From Caryophanales bacterium UBA4855 (lineage in GTDB: Bacteria; Bacillota_I; Bacilli_A; RFN20; CAG-826): 64,000 nucleotides of DNA. Both the position numbers and the translations under genes were made by a program. The notes beneath the pieces are model-generated. The model was given only the letters and a program-made list of their open reading frames with translations. It had not been told where the DNA came from and did not search any database. Position 1 is the stretch's first letter. Every line of letters begins with the position of its first letter. This document shows positions 19,523 through 27,762 of this stretch, in pieces. Location: the NCBI GenBank assembly GCA_002399785.1, contig DHEH01000002.1:62001-126000 (forward strand). Reading direction: 5' to 3'.

Positions 19523-19556
19523 AAAAGCGCTATTGAATCGATTCAATAGCGCTTTT
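19523..19556. terminator. Bidirectional terminator between convergent lipoprotein genes
   Basis: A perfect 34-base palindrome, AAAAGCGCTATTGAATC at 19523-19539 and its complement at 19540-19556, with terminal A and T runs on both sides. Confidence 0.9.
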
Positions 19557-19591
19557 ATATTGTTTAATAATTAAGATAAGAACGTACCTAT

Positions 19592-21079
19592 TTAAACGTT
19601 TTCAGGATATAAAACATCAAGCAAAGATTCAATAGCGGTAACTTTTGTGGTTGCACTTCCAAATCCAGTATAAGAAGCTAAGAATGCATTGCCATCGTTT
19701 AAAATAGTTCCTAAAGTGACAGTAGAATCTTCATCTTTTGTTTTTATATCCGGAATTATACAACCTGCAACAATGTTATCAGTTGTATAACTTGTTCCTA
19801 AACTATTGGCATAAACAACTTTTAAATCTTTTGTCATCGTATCATCAAAATTCATATAACCTTTATTCATGTTCTTGAATATTTCAGATTCATCTTCGAA
19901 ACCATATAAATTTGACCAGAACGAGAAAATTGATAAATATGCATGTCCAGTTACTAAATATGATGAAGCAATTAAATAATTAACTGCATTGGAATCATTA
20001 ATCTTTGTTGCATCGAACATTTGTGCGCTACTCCATTCAGCAGTTGTTGAATTAGCATTAGGAGAAGTTGTTCCGTCTGCATTTATTGTTATCATATAAA
20101 TATTTGTTGGAATTGTTTTGTGACCAACAATTACAGCGCAATAGAAATCTTCATAATTCTTAGTTGTGGTCGTTCCGTCTTCATTTTTGACTTCATGCGT
20201 TTTGGTATTATCATAATAATCAATACCAAAATATCCATCTAAGTTATAAATTACCTTATCGTGATTTGCATCAGTAGCTTTTGTTGTAACATTTACTTCA
20301 ATGTAATTGTTTTTTTGTGATAATTCTTTAGCTTTAAGCAATTTATCAGGATAAGCTTTTGGAGCGGTTCCGTCTTCGATAAATGTTTTAGCATCAACTA
20401 AATCATCGCCACCATCAACGTTAGTAACGGATATTAAAATATCTTCGGCTTCATCAAGATCAATAGTTAACAATAAATCTAAAGTGTCATTTGTTGATAA
20501 AGTTGCGGAATTAATTGTATAAGTTTCTTTAATGGAACTGGTAGATAAATAAACAGGCTTTAAGAAGGTATCTAAAATTGTCACATCACTCTTAATGTCG
20601 GAATCAAGAGAATAACTAGCTGAAGTTTCATCTAGGCTTGATGGAATTGCAAAATTCTTTAAGCCAATGGTAACTTTATCGCTGCCAGTAACAGTTTTAT
20701 CATTATCGATAACATATCCTGCCACAAATTGTTCTTCATCATTTTTTTGAGTATATGAATATTCCAAAACTCCCTTAGCATGGTTTAAATAACCAAAATG
20801 AGCAATCTTAGTATTGTCTTCAATATTTCTTACACTTTTTTCAATAGCGTAACTTCTAGAATTAACGATAGAATCAATTCCTGAAGCATATGTTGTATTA
20901 TTTAGTTTCAAAGTAAAGCCAACATGTCCGTTATAATCATAACTATTTGCTTTTACAAATTTATTAATAGCCGCCGTTAAAGTGGCTTTATTGTCATCAA
21001 CTGGTGTTGTATTACCATTACAAGAAGACAAAACAAATGTTGATGCAATAAGTAAAATACCTAAATTCTTTTTATTCAT
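19592..21079 (-). CDS. Lipoprotein of unknown function
   Basis: Signal peptide ending in LSSC (Cys about 20), then a 475-residue acidic, Thr/Asp/Tyr-rich extracellular protein. No catalytic motif is visible. ATG 21079 is preferred because AGGTGATC ends 4-5 bases upstream and overlaps the TAG of the preceding gene; a GTG three codons earlier is in the ribosome site itself. Short segments such as LKAKELSQKNNYIEVNVT resemble VKTLFSGNNFTRNIYD in the upstream gene, so the two may be distant paralogues. Confidence 0.75.
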   Translation of the reverse strand: MNKKNLGILLIASTFVLSSCNGNTTPVDDNKATLTAAINKFVKANSYDYNGHVGFTLKLNNTTYASGIDSIVNSRSYAIEKSVRNIEDNTKIAHFGYLNHAKGVLEYSYTQKNDEEQFVAGYVIDNDKTVTGSDKVTIGLKNFAIPSSLDETSASYSLDSDIKSDVTILDTFLKPVYLSTSSIKETYTINSATLSTNDTLDLLLTIDLDEAEDILISVTNVDGGDDLVDAKTFIEDGTAPKAYPDKLLKAKELSQKNNYIEVNVTTKATDANHDKVIYNLDGYFGIDYYDNTKTHEVKNEDGTTTTKNYEDFYCAVIVGHKTIPTNIYMITINADGTTSPNANSTTAEWSSAQMFDATKINDSNAVNYLIASSYLVTGHAYLSIFSFWSNLYGFEDESEIFKNMNKGYMNFDDTMTKDLKVVYANSLGTSYTTDNIVAGCIIPDIKTKDEDSTVTLGTILNDGNAFLASYTGFGSATTKVTAIESLLDVLYPENV

Positions 21080-21088
21080 CATGATCAC

Positions 21089-22396
21089 CTAATTTACATT
21101 GCCTTTCGCAATGAATTCATCAACTAAAGCAATTTTTGACCCACCAAAATTTGTGAATTCAAATCCCATATAACTATAAATCCCGTTGACATTCATAAAT
21201 ACTTTAAAAGTTACTTTACTTAATTTATCGTCGTCATTTAATTCATAATTAAAACCACTACCAATTAATTGAACGGTATAAGAAGAATCGAAAGCATTAG
21301 CTATACCAAAGTTATTATACATGTTATAGGAAAGAAGATAATCGTCAGTAAAATAAACGTTGTCAGTTTCGTTATAATCATAATATTCAAAATAATTAAA
21401 TAAATCTAAATTTGATGGATAATTCATGAACCATACTATGTCTGTACTAGTTGTATCAGCAGCTGTGTGTCCTAAATATGGAAAAACAGCTCCTTCCCTA
21501 ATCCGATACATATAAATGCCATTTGTAACTTTTTTAGATTCATAAGTTTTATCAACTAAAGATACATATCCCTTGTTATAATACATGGCATTTGTTGGTT
21601 CTAAAGTTGCGTCATAACCCAAATAATAATATTGATCAGTAAAAGTTTCGGTACCTACTAATGTTGTTCCAGCATTATCGTAAATATTTCTAGTAAAATT
21701 ATTTCCTGAAAAAAGTGTTTTAACTTTCTTAAATTCATCGCTAGGAACATATTCTTTTCCACCTTGATCAACAAAAGTTTTTACTTTTTTTGACGAAGTA
21801 GTTCCAACATCTTTAACATCTAAAGCAATATATTTTGCTTCGACATTTTCTTCGGTTAAATAATTCAATCTAAAAGATAAAAGAGATTCAGCAGGCTCAA
21901 ATGTAGCGACAAGCGTATCAATTTTAAGCAAATTAGTAACATCTGCTCCAACTAAATTTAAGAAAGCAATACGATTTGATTTGCTTCTTATCGAAACTTC
22001 ATTTGTTGAATCAACCTCTGTTAAATCAAAAGATTCAAATGTAGTAAAAAGGCTTGAATCATAGATGTTTTCAACTACTTTACTATCTTTATCAACCAAC
22101 AATTCTCCACTACGAATTTGATTGGATGAATCAACAGTAATTCCATAAACACCATCTGACCCTTTAATATAGCCATTTGAATAAAGTTCATTCAAATAAC
22201 TATTTTCTTCAAAATAAATATTTCCTTTGTCACCATAAAAAGTATCTTTTACTTCTAATGTAAAATTCTTTTGTTTAGCTAATTGTGTCATCGCAGTAAT
22301 GACGTTTGTTGGTTTATATTCGACTACAACAGTTGTATTGCAACTTGTAAGTCCTAAAACCATAATTCCTGATAATAAAAATAAACTTTTTCTCAT
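21089..22396 (-). CDS. Lipoprotein of unknown function, paired with the next gene
   Basis: Signal peptide ending in LTSC (Cys 19). The mature protein shows repeated NFT...Y-type segments (KNFTLEVKDTFYGD, NNFTRNIYDNAGT) and no enzyme motif. AGGAG precedes the ATG. Its TAG stop lies within the ribosome site of the downstream lipoprotein, indicating translational coupling. Family not recognised. Confidence 0.75.
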   Translation of the reverse strand: MRKSLFLLSGIMVLGLTSCNTTVVVEYKPTNVITAMTQLAKQKNFTLEVKDTFYGDKGNIYFEENSYLNELYSNGYIKGSDGVYGITVDSSNQIRSGELLVDKDSKVVENIYDSSLFTTFESFDLTEVDSTNEVSIRSKSNRIAFLNLVGADVTNLLKIDTLVATFEPAESLLSFRLNYLTEENVEAKYIALDVKDVGTTSSKKVKTFVDQGGKEYVPSDEFKKVKTLFSGNNFTRNIYDNAGTTLVGTETFTDQYYYLGYDATLEPTNAMYYNKGYVSLVDKTYESKKVTNGIYMYRIREGAVFPYLGHTAADTTSTDIVWFMNYPSNLDLFNYFEYYDYNETDNVYFTDDYLLSYNMYNNFGIANAFDSSYTVQLIGSGFNYELNDDDKLSKVTFKVFMNVNGIYSYMGFEFTNFGGSKIALVDEFIAKGNVN

Positions 22397-22457
22397 AAAA
22401 AACTCCTAAATCAATGCTCTTATATTGTAAAGCATTTATAATATTTGTAAACAAATA

Positions 22458-24170
22458 TTAGAAATCTATCTTAAGTGTGGCTTCGGTTTCAGTAATGTCA
22501 ATTACTTCAACACTAAAATCTACGATGTTATCTGCACTTTCGCCCATTAAATATTTATTCAATTTAGATGAATTAGAAGGCATCAATTCTTTATAAACGC
22601 TATCATTATTCAAACTAAATTTTTCGCCTTTAAAGAAAAGCGCTTCATCACTTTTTTTATACCAATTTTCTAATGGATTTGAATTGGCCGAACCATAATT
22701 TTTATTCATGATGTTAGCAAAATAAAGGGGATTGGCCAAGAATTTTGGATTATTTGAAGGTGTATTAGTTAAATAATTCTTAGTAATTTTGTTTGTGTCA
22801 TCACTAGAAATTGTCTTTCTACTTTCTGATATATACGCGCCTCTATTATCAGCATGAGTAATTCTGATTCCAGGTTTTGAATAGCCTTGAATTTCAGACA
22901 CTCCATGAAATACATTTAAATAGTCTTTTTCATTTAAATTAGTAGGAGTAATAAATTCTATTGTGAAATATTCATCAAATGCAAAATCTATAAAATTTTT
23001 ACTACCAACTAAAATAAATGACCCATCGTTTTCAAATGGTTTTAATGTGATGGTTTTGCTTTCTCTTACCACCGTTGGTTTTACCCAACCTAATGCATAT
23101 TTTGATAATGCATTATGATCGCCAATATTATAATCCATCATATCAACATCACCCATTGGTGAACAATCATAATTGTATGAATAATAGTCCAATAATCCTA
23201 GCAAATGTCCTGTCTCATGGATAAATGTATGAGCATCAACACCACTTGTTCCGTATCCATAATCCATAAAATCATAAGTAATATTACTGAAATTACACAC
23301 TTTAGGATCTAAGATATTTGCAAGTTGATAGTTTGGGATATTCCGATATGTAAAAGCCCAATACATAGAAGCAAATCTACTATCATAAGAGTTTTTTGTG
23401 TAATTAGGAGCACTAGAAATAACCCAAATTGCATCAATTAAGCCATCTTTATCATTATCAAATTTTGTCGCATCATCTTTATATGTGGTCTTATAATATT
23501 CCAAACAACTGTTTGTAATATAATTAATTCCAATATCATTTTGTGATTTATCGTTCTCCAAATAAATGTCCATTGGACTCATTTTAGTGTCAAACCAATC
23601 AGTAACTGTAAAATTGATATTAAGTTTATTATAACTACTTTTTTTATAAAAACTACTTACAGATTCATAGTTCGTATTTGTAGAATCCCCTGCAAATGTC
23701 CTCTTAATTCGATCTAAATTTGTTTGTGAAGCGTTTGCTTCGAATCCCTTAACAATATAAGGAACAACCAAAACATTTAAGTCGCCTGTAGTTTGTAAAG
23801 TGGGCAAAGAAGCATTTTTTCCAAGATCATAATATGTAAAATCTTCCTTTTTAATATTGCGATCTTCTTTAGATAAAACACTAATATTAATATCGGTTGA
23901 TTTTTGATTTTTTTCATCAGTTATTGTAAAAACATAATTTCCTTTATCATTTAAAACAGAACCATCAGGAAACTCTTCATGGTCTAGCTCAATTTTTAAA
24001 TTGTCGCTACCGTTTTTAATATCAAAATCATCTAAGCGAAAGAAATCCCCTACATGATATGTTTTATCAGTTTTTGGAGTAATAATTAAATTATTGTTTG
24101 CACACGAAACAAAAGAAGCGCTTATTGGCACTAAAAGCAAAATCCCTAGTAAAGATACCTTCTTTTTCAT
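22458..24170 (-). CDS. M6-like (immune inhibitor A type) zinc metallopeptidase lipoprotein
   Basis: Secreted, lipid-anchored protease. The lipobox is FVSC (Cys about 23); an Ig-like segment (about 30-100) is followed by the catalytic domain. The zinc site is HETGHLLGLLDYY, with the M6-style continuation SPMGDVDMMDYNIGDHNALS and GW about 10 residues later. The upstream part LNVLVVPYIVKGF and the FYKKSSYNKLNINFTVTDW segment also fit family M6. The start is ATG 24170, not the frame's earlier ATG (24191), because the promoter -10 box lies between them; no Shine-Dalgarno site is present, so the mRNA is predicted to be leaderless. Substrate unknown. Confidence 0.85.
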   Translation of the reverse strand: MKKKVSLLGILLLVPISASFVSCANNNLIITPKTDKTYHVGDFFRLDDFDIKNGSDNLKIELDHEEFPDGSVLNDKGNYVFTITDEKNQKSTDINISVLSKEDRNIKKEDFTYYDLGKNASLPTLQTTGDLNVLVVPYIVKGFEANASQTNLDRIKRTFAGDSTNTNYESVSSFYKKSSYNKLNINFTVTDWFDTKMSPMDIYLENDKSQNDIGINYITNSCLEYYKTTYKDDATKFDNDKDGLIDAIWVISSAPNYTKNSYDSRFASMYWAFTYRNIPNYQLANILDPKVCNFSNITYDFMDYGYGTSGVDAHTFIHETGHLLGLLDYYSYNYDCSPMGDVDMMDYNIGDHNALSKYALGWVKPTVVRESKTITLKPFENDGSFILVGSKNFIDFAFDEYFTIEFITPTNLNEKDYLNVFHGVSEIQGYSKPGIRITHADNRGAYISESRKTISSDDTNKITKNYLTNTPSNNPKFLANPLYFANIMNKNYGSANSNPLENWYKKSDEALFFKGEKFSLNNDSVYKELMPSNSSKLNKYLMGESADNIVDFSVEVIDITETEATLKIDF

Positions 24171-24177
24171 ATTTTTA

Positions 24178-24206
24178 ATTATACCATACATATGTAAATT
24201 TCTTAA
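24178..24206 (-). promoter_or_regulatory. Extended -10 promoter for a leaderless M6 peptidase mRNA
   Basis: TTAAGA (24201-24206), a 17-base spacer, then TGGTATAAT with the extended TGn element (TATAAT 24178-24183). ATG follows after 7 bases. Confidence 0.7.
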
Positions 24207-24238
24207 ATGTTATGACAACTATTATTAATTTTATTAAC

Positions 24239-24270
24239 TTAAATAACGCACCATTATGATGCGTTATTTT
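24239..24270 (-). terminator. Stem-loop after oppF
   Basis: AAATAACGCA / TGCGTTATTT forms a 10-bp stem with a 9-nt loop. The T tract on the minus strand is short, so efficiency is uncertain. Confidence 0.6.
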
Positions 24271-24273
24271 TAA

Positions 24274-24300
24274 AATCTCTTGCCAATCCCCATTATTTTT
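24274..24300 (-). repeat. Stop-proximal 3'-UTR motif, copy 1
   Basis: The minus strand reads TAATGGGGATTGGCAAGAGA starting at the oppF stop codon. This is the most divergent of the four copies. Confidence 0.55.
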
Positions 24301-25735
24301 TATTATTGGCTAAATCTAACTTCTTAATTTCTTCTTGATATTTTATGACTTCAACACTATTAGCAAGAATAAAATGTCCTGGCAAAATTTCAACAAATTT
24401 AGGTTTCTCTTTACTATAATCATGAGCTAATTGAGGATTGTATTGTATTCTAATACGATGCTTTTCTGTTCTTGGATTTGGTTTAGGAATAGCACTCAAT
24501 AATGATTTAGTATAAGGGTGTAATGGGTGTTTAAACAACTCATCACTACTAGCTAATTCAACAATTTCACCAAAATACATAACAGCAATTCGATCACAAA
24601 AATATTTAACTACTGATAAATCATGTGCAATAAAAAGCATAGATAGTTTCATTTCATCTTTTAAATCATTCAAAAGATTAATGATTTGAGCTCTAATGGA
24701 AACATCAAGAGCACTAATTGGTTCATCGCAAATCAAGAACTTTGGATTCATAACTAAAGCACGAGCAATTCCAATTCTTTGACGTTGTCCGCCACTAAAT
24801 TCATGTGGATATCTTCCTGCATATTCAGGAATCAAACCAACCTTCGTTAAAGCTTCACATACTTTTTCATGATTTTTTGCTTTATTATGAAGACCTTGAA
24901 TTTGAAGACCTTCACTAATGATAGATTCAACGGTCATACGAGGATCTAGCGAATCAACCGGATCTTGGAAAATCATTTGTATTTCACGCATTAATTTAGC
25001 ATTTACATGTTTGTTATCATATTTAATTTGCTTAATTTTTGCATGTTGAATTTTTATAACATTGTCTCTATAAGTTTCGGCATCTTTTAATTCTTTTTCA
25101 AAATCTTCTTTTGAAATTTTATTATCAATAAGTTTTTTAGATAATTCTTTCTTCTTTTTATTAAATCTAATTTTTGTAAATTTGATTTCTTTTTCGTTCC
25201 ATCTATAACCACCGCTTATACGAGTTCCTTTATAATATATGGAGCCGCTAGTGATTTTATAAAGTCTAATAATAGATCTTCCAGTTGTAGATTTGCCACA
25301 ACCAGATTCACCAACAAGACCAAAACACTCACCTTGTTTAATTTGAAATGAAACGTCGTGAACTGCTTTTAGTTTATATTTGCTTTTACCAGCTCCGAAT
25401 AAAAAGTATTGTTTTAAATGATTAACACTTAAAATAATATTATTATCGACGTATTCTTGTTTAAATTTACATTTATGAACAATCTTATTTAAACCTTCTT
25501 TAGATAAATCTGTAATATCTTTTTCGGAATCAATTGTATGTTCACCAATTTCATCTTCAGGTGTATCTAGAGAGATATTTGCAGTGCTGTCATTAGCTTG
25601 TTGAAAAGCACCAATATCTTTTTGTAATAAGCTTCCATCGAGATTTTTATGTAAACGATCTAAAGAAGAATTATCGATATCATCGTTAACTGGAGTAGAT
25701 TTCTTTACTTCTTTTTTAATTACTTTTTTAGTCAT
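24293..25735 (-). CDS. oppF: Oligopeptide ABC transporter ATPase OppF, with insertion
   Basis: Second ATPase of the Opp importer. An acidic N-terminal extension of about 95 residues precedes the ABC domain. Walker A is GLVGESGCGKSTTGRS, Q-loop MIFQDPVDSLDPRMT, signature FSGGQRQRIGIARALVMNP, Walker B FLICDEPISALDVS. The oligopeptide C-terminal motif is partial (FKHPLHPYTKSLLSAIPKPN). Between Walker A and the Q-loop sits a Lys-rich insert of about 80 residues (about 175-255), predicted helical. It overlaps oppD by 8 bases and is last in the operon. Confidence 0.92.
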   Translation of the reverse strand: MTKKVIKKEVKKSTPVNDDIDNSSLDRLHKNLDGSLLQKDIGAFQQANDSTANISLDTPEDEIGEHTIDSEKDITDLSKEGLNKIVHKCKFKQEYVDNNIILSVNHLKQYFLFGAGKSKYKLKAVHDVSFQIKQGECFGLVGESGCGKSTTGRSIIRLYKITSGSIYYKGTRISGGYRWNEKEIKFTKIRFNKKKKELSKKLIDNKISKEDFEKELKDAETYRDNVIKIQHAKIKQIKYDNKHVNAKLMREIQMIFQDPVDSLDPRMTVESIISEGLQIQGLHNKAKNHEKVCEALTKVGLIPEYAGRYPHEFSGGQRQRIGIARALVMNPKFLICDEPISALDVSIRAQIINLLNDLKDEMKLSMLFIAHDLSVVKYFCDRIAVMYFGEIVELASSDELFKHPLHPYTKSLLSAIPKPNPRTEKHRIRIQYNPQLAHDYSKEKPKFVEILPGHFILANSVEVIKYQEEIKKLDLANNKK

Positions 25736-27761
25736 TTTGTTTTACCTCCACGGCTTTATTAGCATTTTCAATGCGAGTCTTAACAATTTTTGGCATTTCT
25801 ACTTTTGGAGCACCTGGACATAAAAGCCAAGTTGCTGCATAATGAGTGTCACTAACCTTAAAAAATGGAGGCTCATATTTAGAATCGATTTCCATTGCAT
25901 ATTTACTTCTTAAAGCAAAGGCATCCCCTTTTGGTGGATAAAGCATATCTGGAGGAGTTCCAGGTATAGCTTCAAGCTTTTCTTTGCTATCAATATCAGG
26001 AATAGAGGCCATTAATGCCCAAGTATAAGGATGTCTAGGATCAAAGAAAATTTCATCACTTGTACCGTATTCAACAATCTTTCCAGCATACATAACAGCG
26101 ACTCTATCGGCCATATTAGCAACAACACCTAAGTCATGAGTAATAAAAATACAAGAAAGGTTTCTTTCTTCTTTTAAATTATTAATTAATTCAAGAATTT
26201 GTGCTTGAATAGTAACATCAAGTGCAGTTGTTGGCTCATCACAAATTAAAATATCTGGATTTGCAGTTAAAGCAATTGCAATGACGATTCTTTGTCTCAT
26301 ACCACCACTAAATTCAAATGGATATTGCTTAAATCTTCTCTCGGGTAAAGGAATTCCAACCTCTTTCATAACCTTTAAAGCCATTTTCTTTGCTTCAGCT
26401 TTTGTGATTGAAGTTTTATTAATATAGGCGTCATTTGCAGCAGATATTGAATTTTTAGCTTCTTTTTCTTCTTTTAATAAAGCATCATATTCTTTATTTC
26501 CAGTACTTAAAATAACTAAAGATTCATCAATGTGAGTTTTACTAACATTGGTCTCTTTAAACTTTCCACTTTCTTTTTTATTCTTAATCTCAGCGGCGTT
26601 ATTATGTTTAATAATTTCATCAATTTTTGCTAACTCTTCGCTATTTAACGACTCTCTTAACTTGATGACAGCTAAAGCATTATTAACAAGAATTTCTTCT
26701 GCTTTTTTAATTTTATCATCTTTTTCTTTCAATAATTCTTCGTGTCTTTTTTTAGTTTCAGCTTTTGCAAACTCTTGTTTAATCTTAAGATCTTCTTTTA
26801 AAGATGGTGAAAGTTTTTTCTTTATATCTTTATATTTCTTCTGAAGCTCAATTAAATCGTGTTTTCTTGAAACAAAGCTTTCCTTAACATTATCAATTGA
26901 AAAAGTACGAGTTAATATTTCACTATAAAAATTAATTAACTCATGATTCGAAGCAATTTTTTCATTAATAATCTTTTTCTTTAAATCGCTTAAATCAATT
27001 TTAGTTTCAAGTTTCTTGGCTTTTTTTTCGTTATCTTTAACCAACATATCAATATCGTTTTGAACATTGATATTAATATGATTGAAGTACTTTTCAATAT
27101 CAGATAAAGCATCAGCTTTTTTAGTAGTTGCTTTATTAAAAGCATTTATAACAGCATTGTATTTTGCAACTAATTTTTCTTCTTTACTGTCTTTAAAACT
27201 TTGAACTTTACTTAAACGTTTTTCTAATTTAACAAGGGATTTGTAGGCGTTTTCAAATTTTTCAAAGATGTTTTTGTTTTTAATAATTTCATCTTTTGCT
27301 TTCTTAATTTCATAATTCGAATTTGCTGCAACATTTCTTAATGCAGTTAATTCATAAGAGTAAAGATCTTCACAATATCTTTTTAAAACATTGTGATTAA
27401 TTAAAGAAGCTTCCATGATTTGTTTACCAACTTTCATGGTTGGATTTAATGCGCTTAAGGGATCTTGGAAAATCATTCCGATTTTGTGACCTCTAATTCT
27501 ATGAAACTCTTCTTCAGAAACTCTTATTAAATCTTCACCTTCATACATTATTGAACCATTTTCAATAATCGCATTACGAGCACTGATACCCATAATGGCT
27601 TTATTAGTAACAGATTTTCCACTTCCAGACTCACCGACAATACAAAGAGTCTCTCCTTTATATAAATCGAAAGAGACTCCCCTTACTGCTCTAACAATTC
27701 CTCTATCCGTTCTAAAAGAGATAACTAAATCTTTTACAGATAAAACTTTTTCTTTTGCCAT
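25728..27761 (-). CDS. oppD: Oligopeptide ABC transporter ATPase OppD, with very large coiled-coil insertion
   Basis: First ATPase of the Opp importer. Walker A is CIVGESGSGKSVTNKA, Q-loop MIFQDPLSALNPTMKVG, signature FSGGMRQRIVIAIALTANP, Walker B ILICDEPTTALDVT, and the C-terminal oligo_HPY region has DPRHPYTWALMASIPD. The protein is 677 residues against the usual 330 or so: about 340 residues (about 118-455) of Lys/Glu/Ala-rich, heptad-like helix are inserted between the Q-loop and the signature helices. The insertion should project from the cytoplasmic face of the nucleotide-binding domain. Start overlaps the end of oppC. Confidence 0.92.
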   Translation of the reverse strand: MAKEKVLSVKDLVISFRTDRGIVRAVRGVSFDLYKGETLCIVGESGSGKSVTNKAIMGISARNAIIENGSIMYEGEDLIRVSEEEFHRIRGHKIGMIFQDPLSALNPTMKVGKQIMEASLINHNVLKRYCEDLYSYELTALRNVAANSNYEIKKAKDEIIKNKNIFEKFENAYKSLVKLEKRLSKVQSFKDSKEEKLVAKYNAVINAFNKATTKKADALSDIEKYFNHININVQNDIDMLVKDNEKKAKKLETKIDLSDLKKKIINEKIASNHELINFYSEILTRTFSIDNVKESFVSRKHDLIELQKKYKDIKKKLSPSLKEDLKIKQEFAKAETKKRHEELLKEKDDKIKKAEEILVNNALAVIKLRESLNSEELAKIDEIIKHNNAAEIKNKKESGKFKETNVSKTHIDESLVILSTGNKEYDALLKEEKEAKNSISAANDAYINKTSITKAEAKKMALKVMKEVGIPLPERRFKQYPFEFSGGMRQRIVIAIALTANPDILICDEPTTALDVTIQAQILELINNLKEERNLSCIFITHDLGVVANMADRVAVMYAGKIVEYGTSDEIFFDPRHPYTWALMASIPDIDSKEKLEAIPGTPPDMLYPPKGDAFALRSKYAMEIDSKYEPPFFKVSDTHYAATWLLCPGAPKVEMPKIVKTRIENANKAVEVKQND

Positions 27762-27762
27762 A

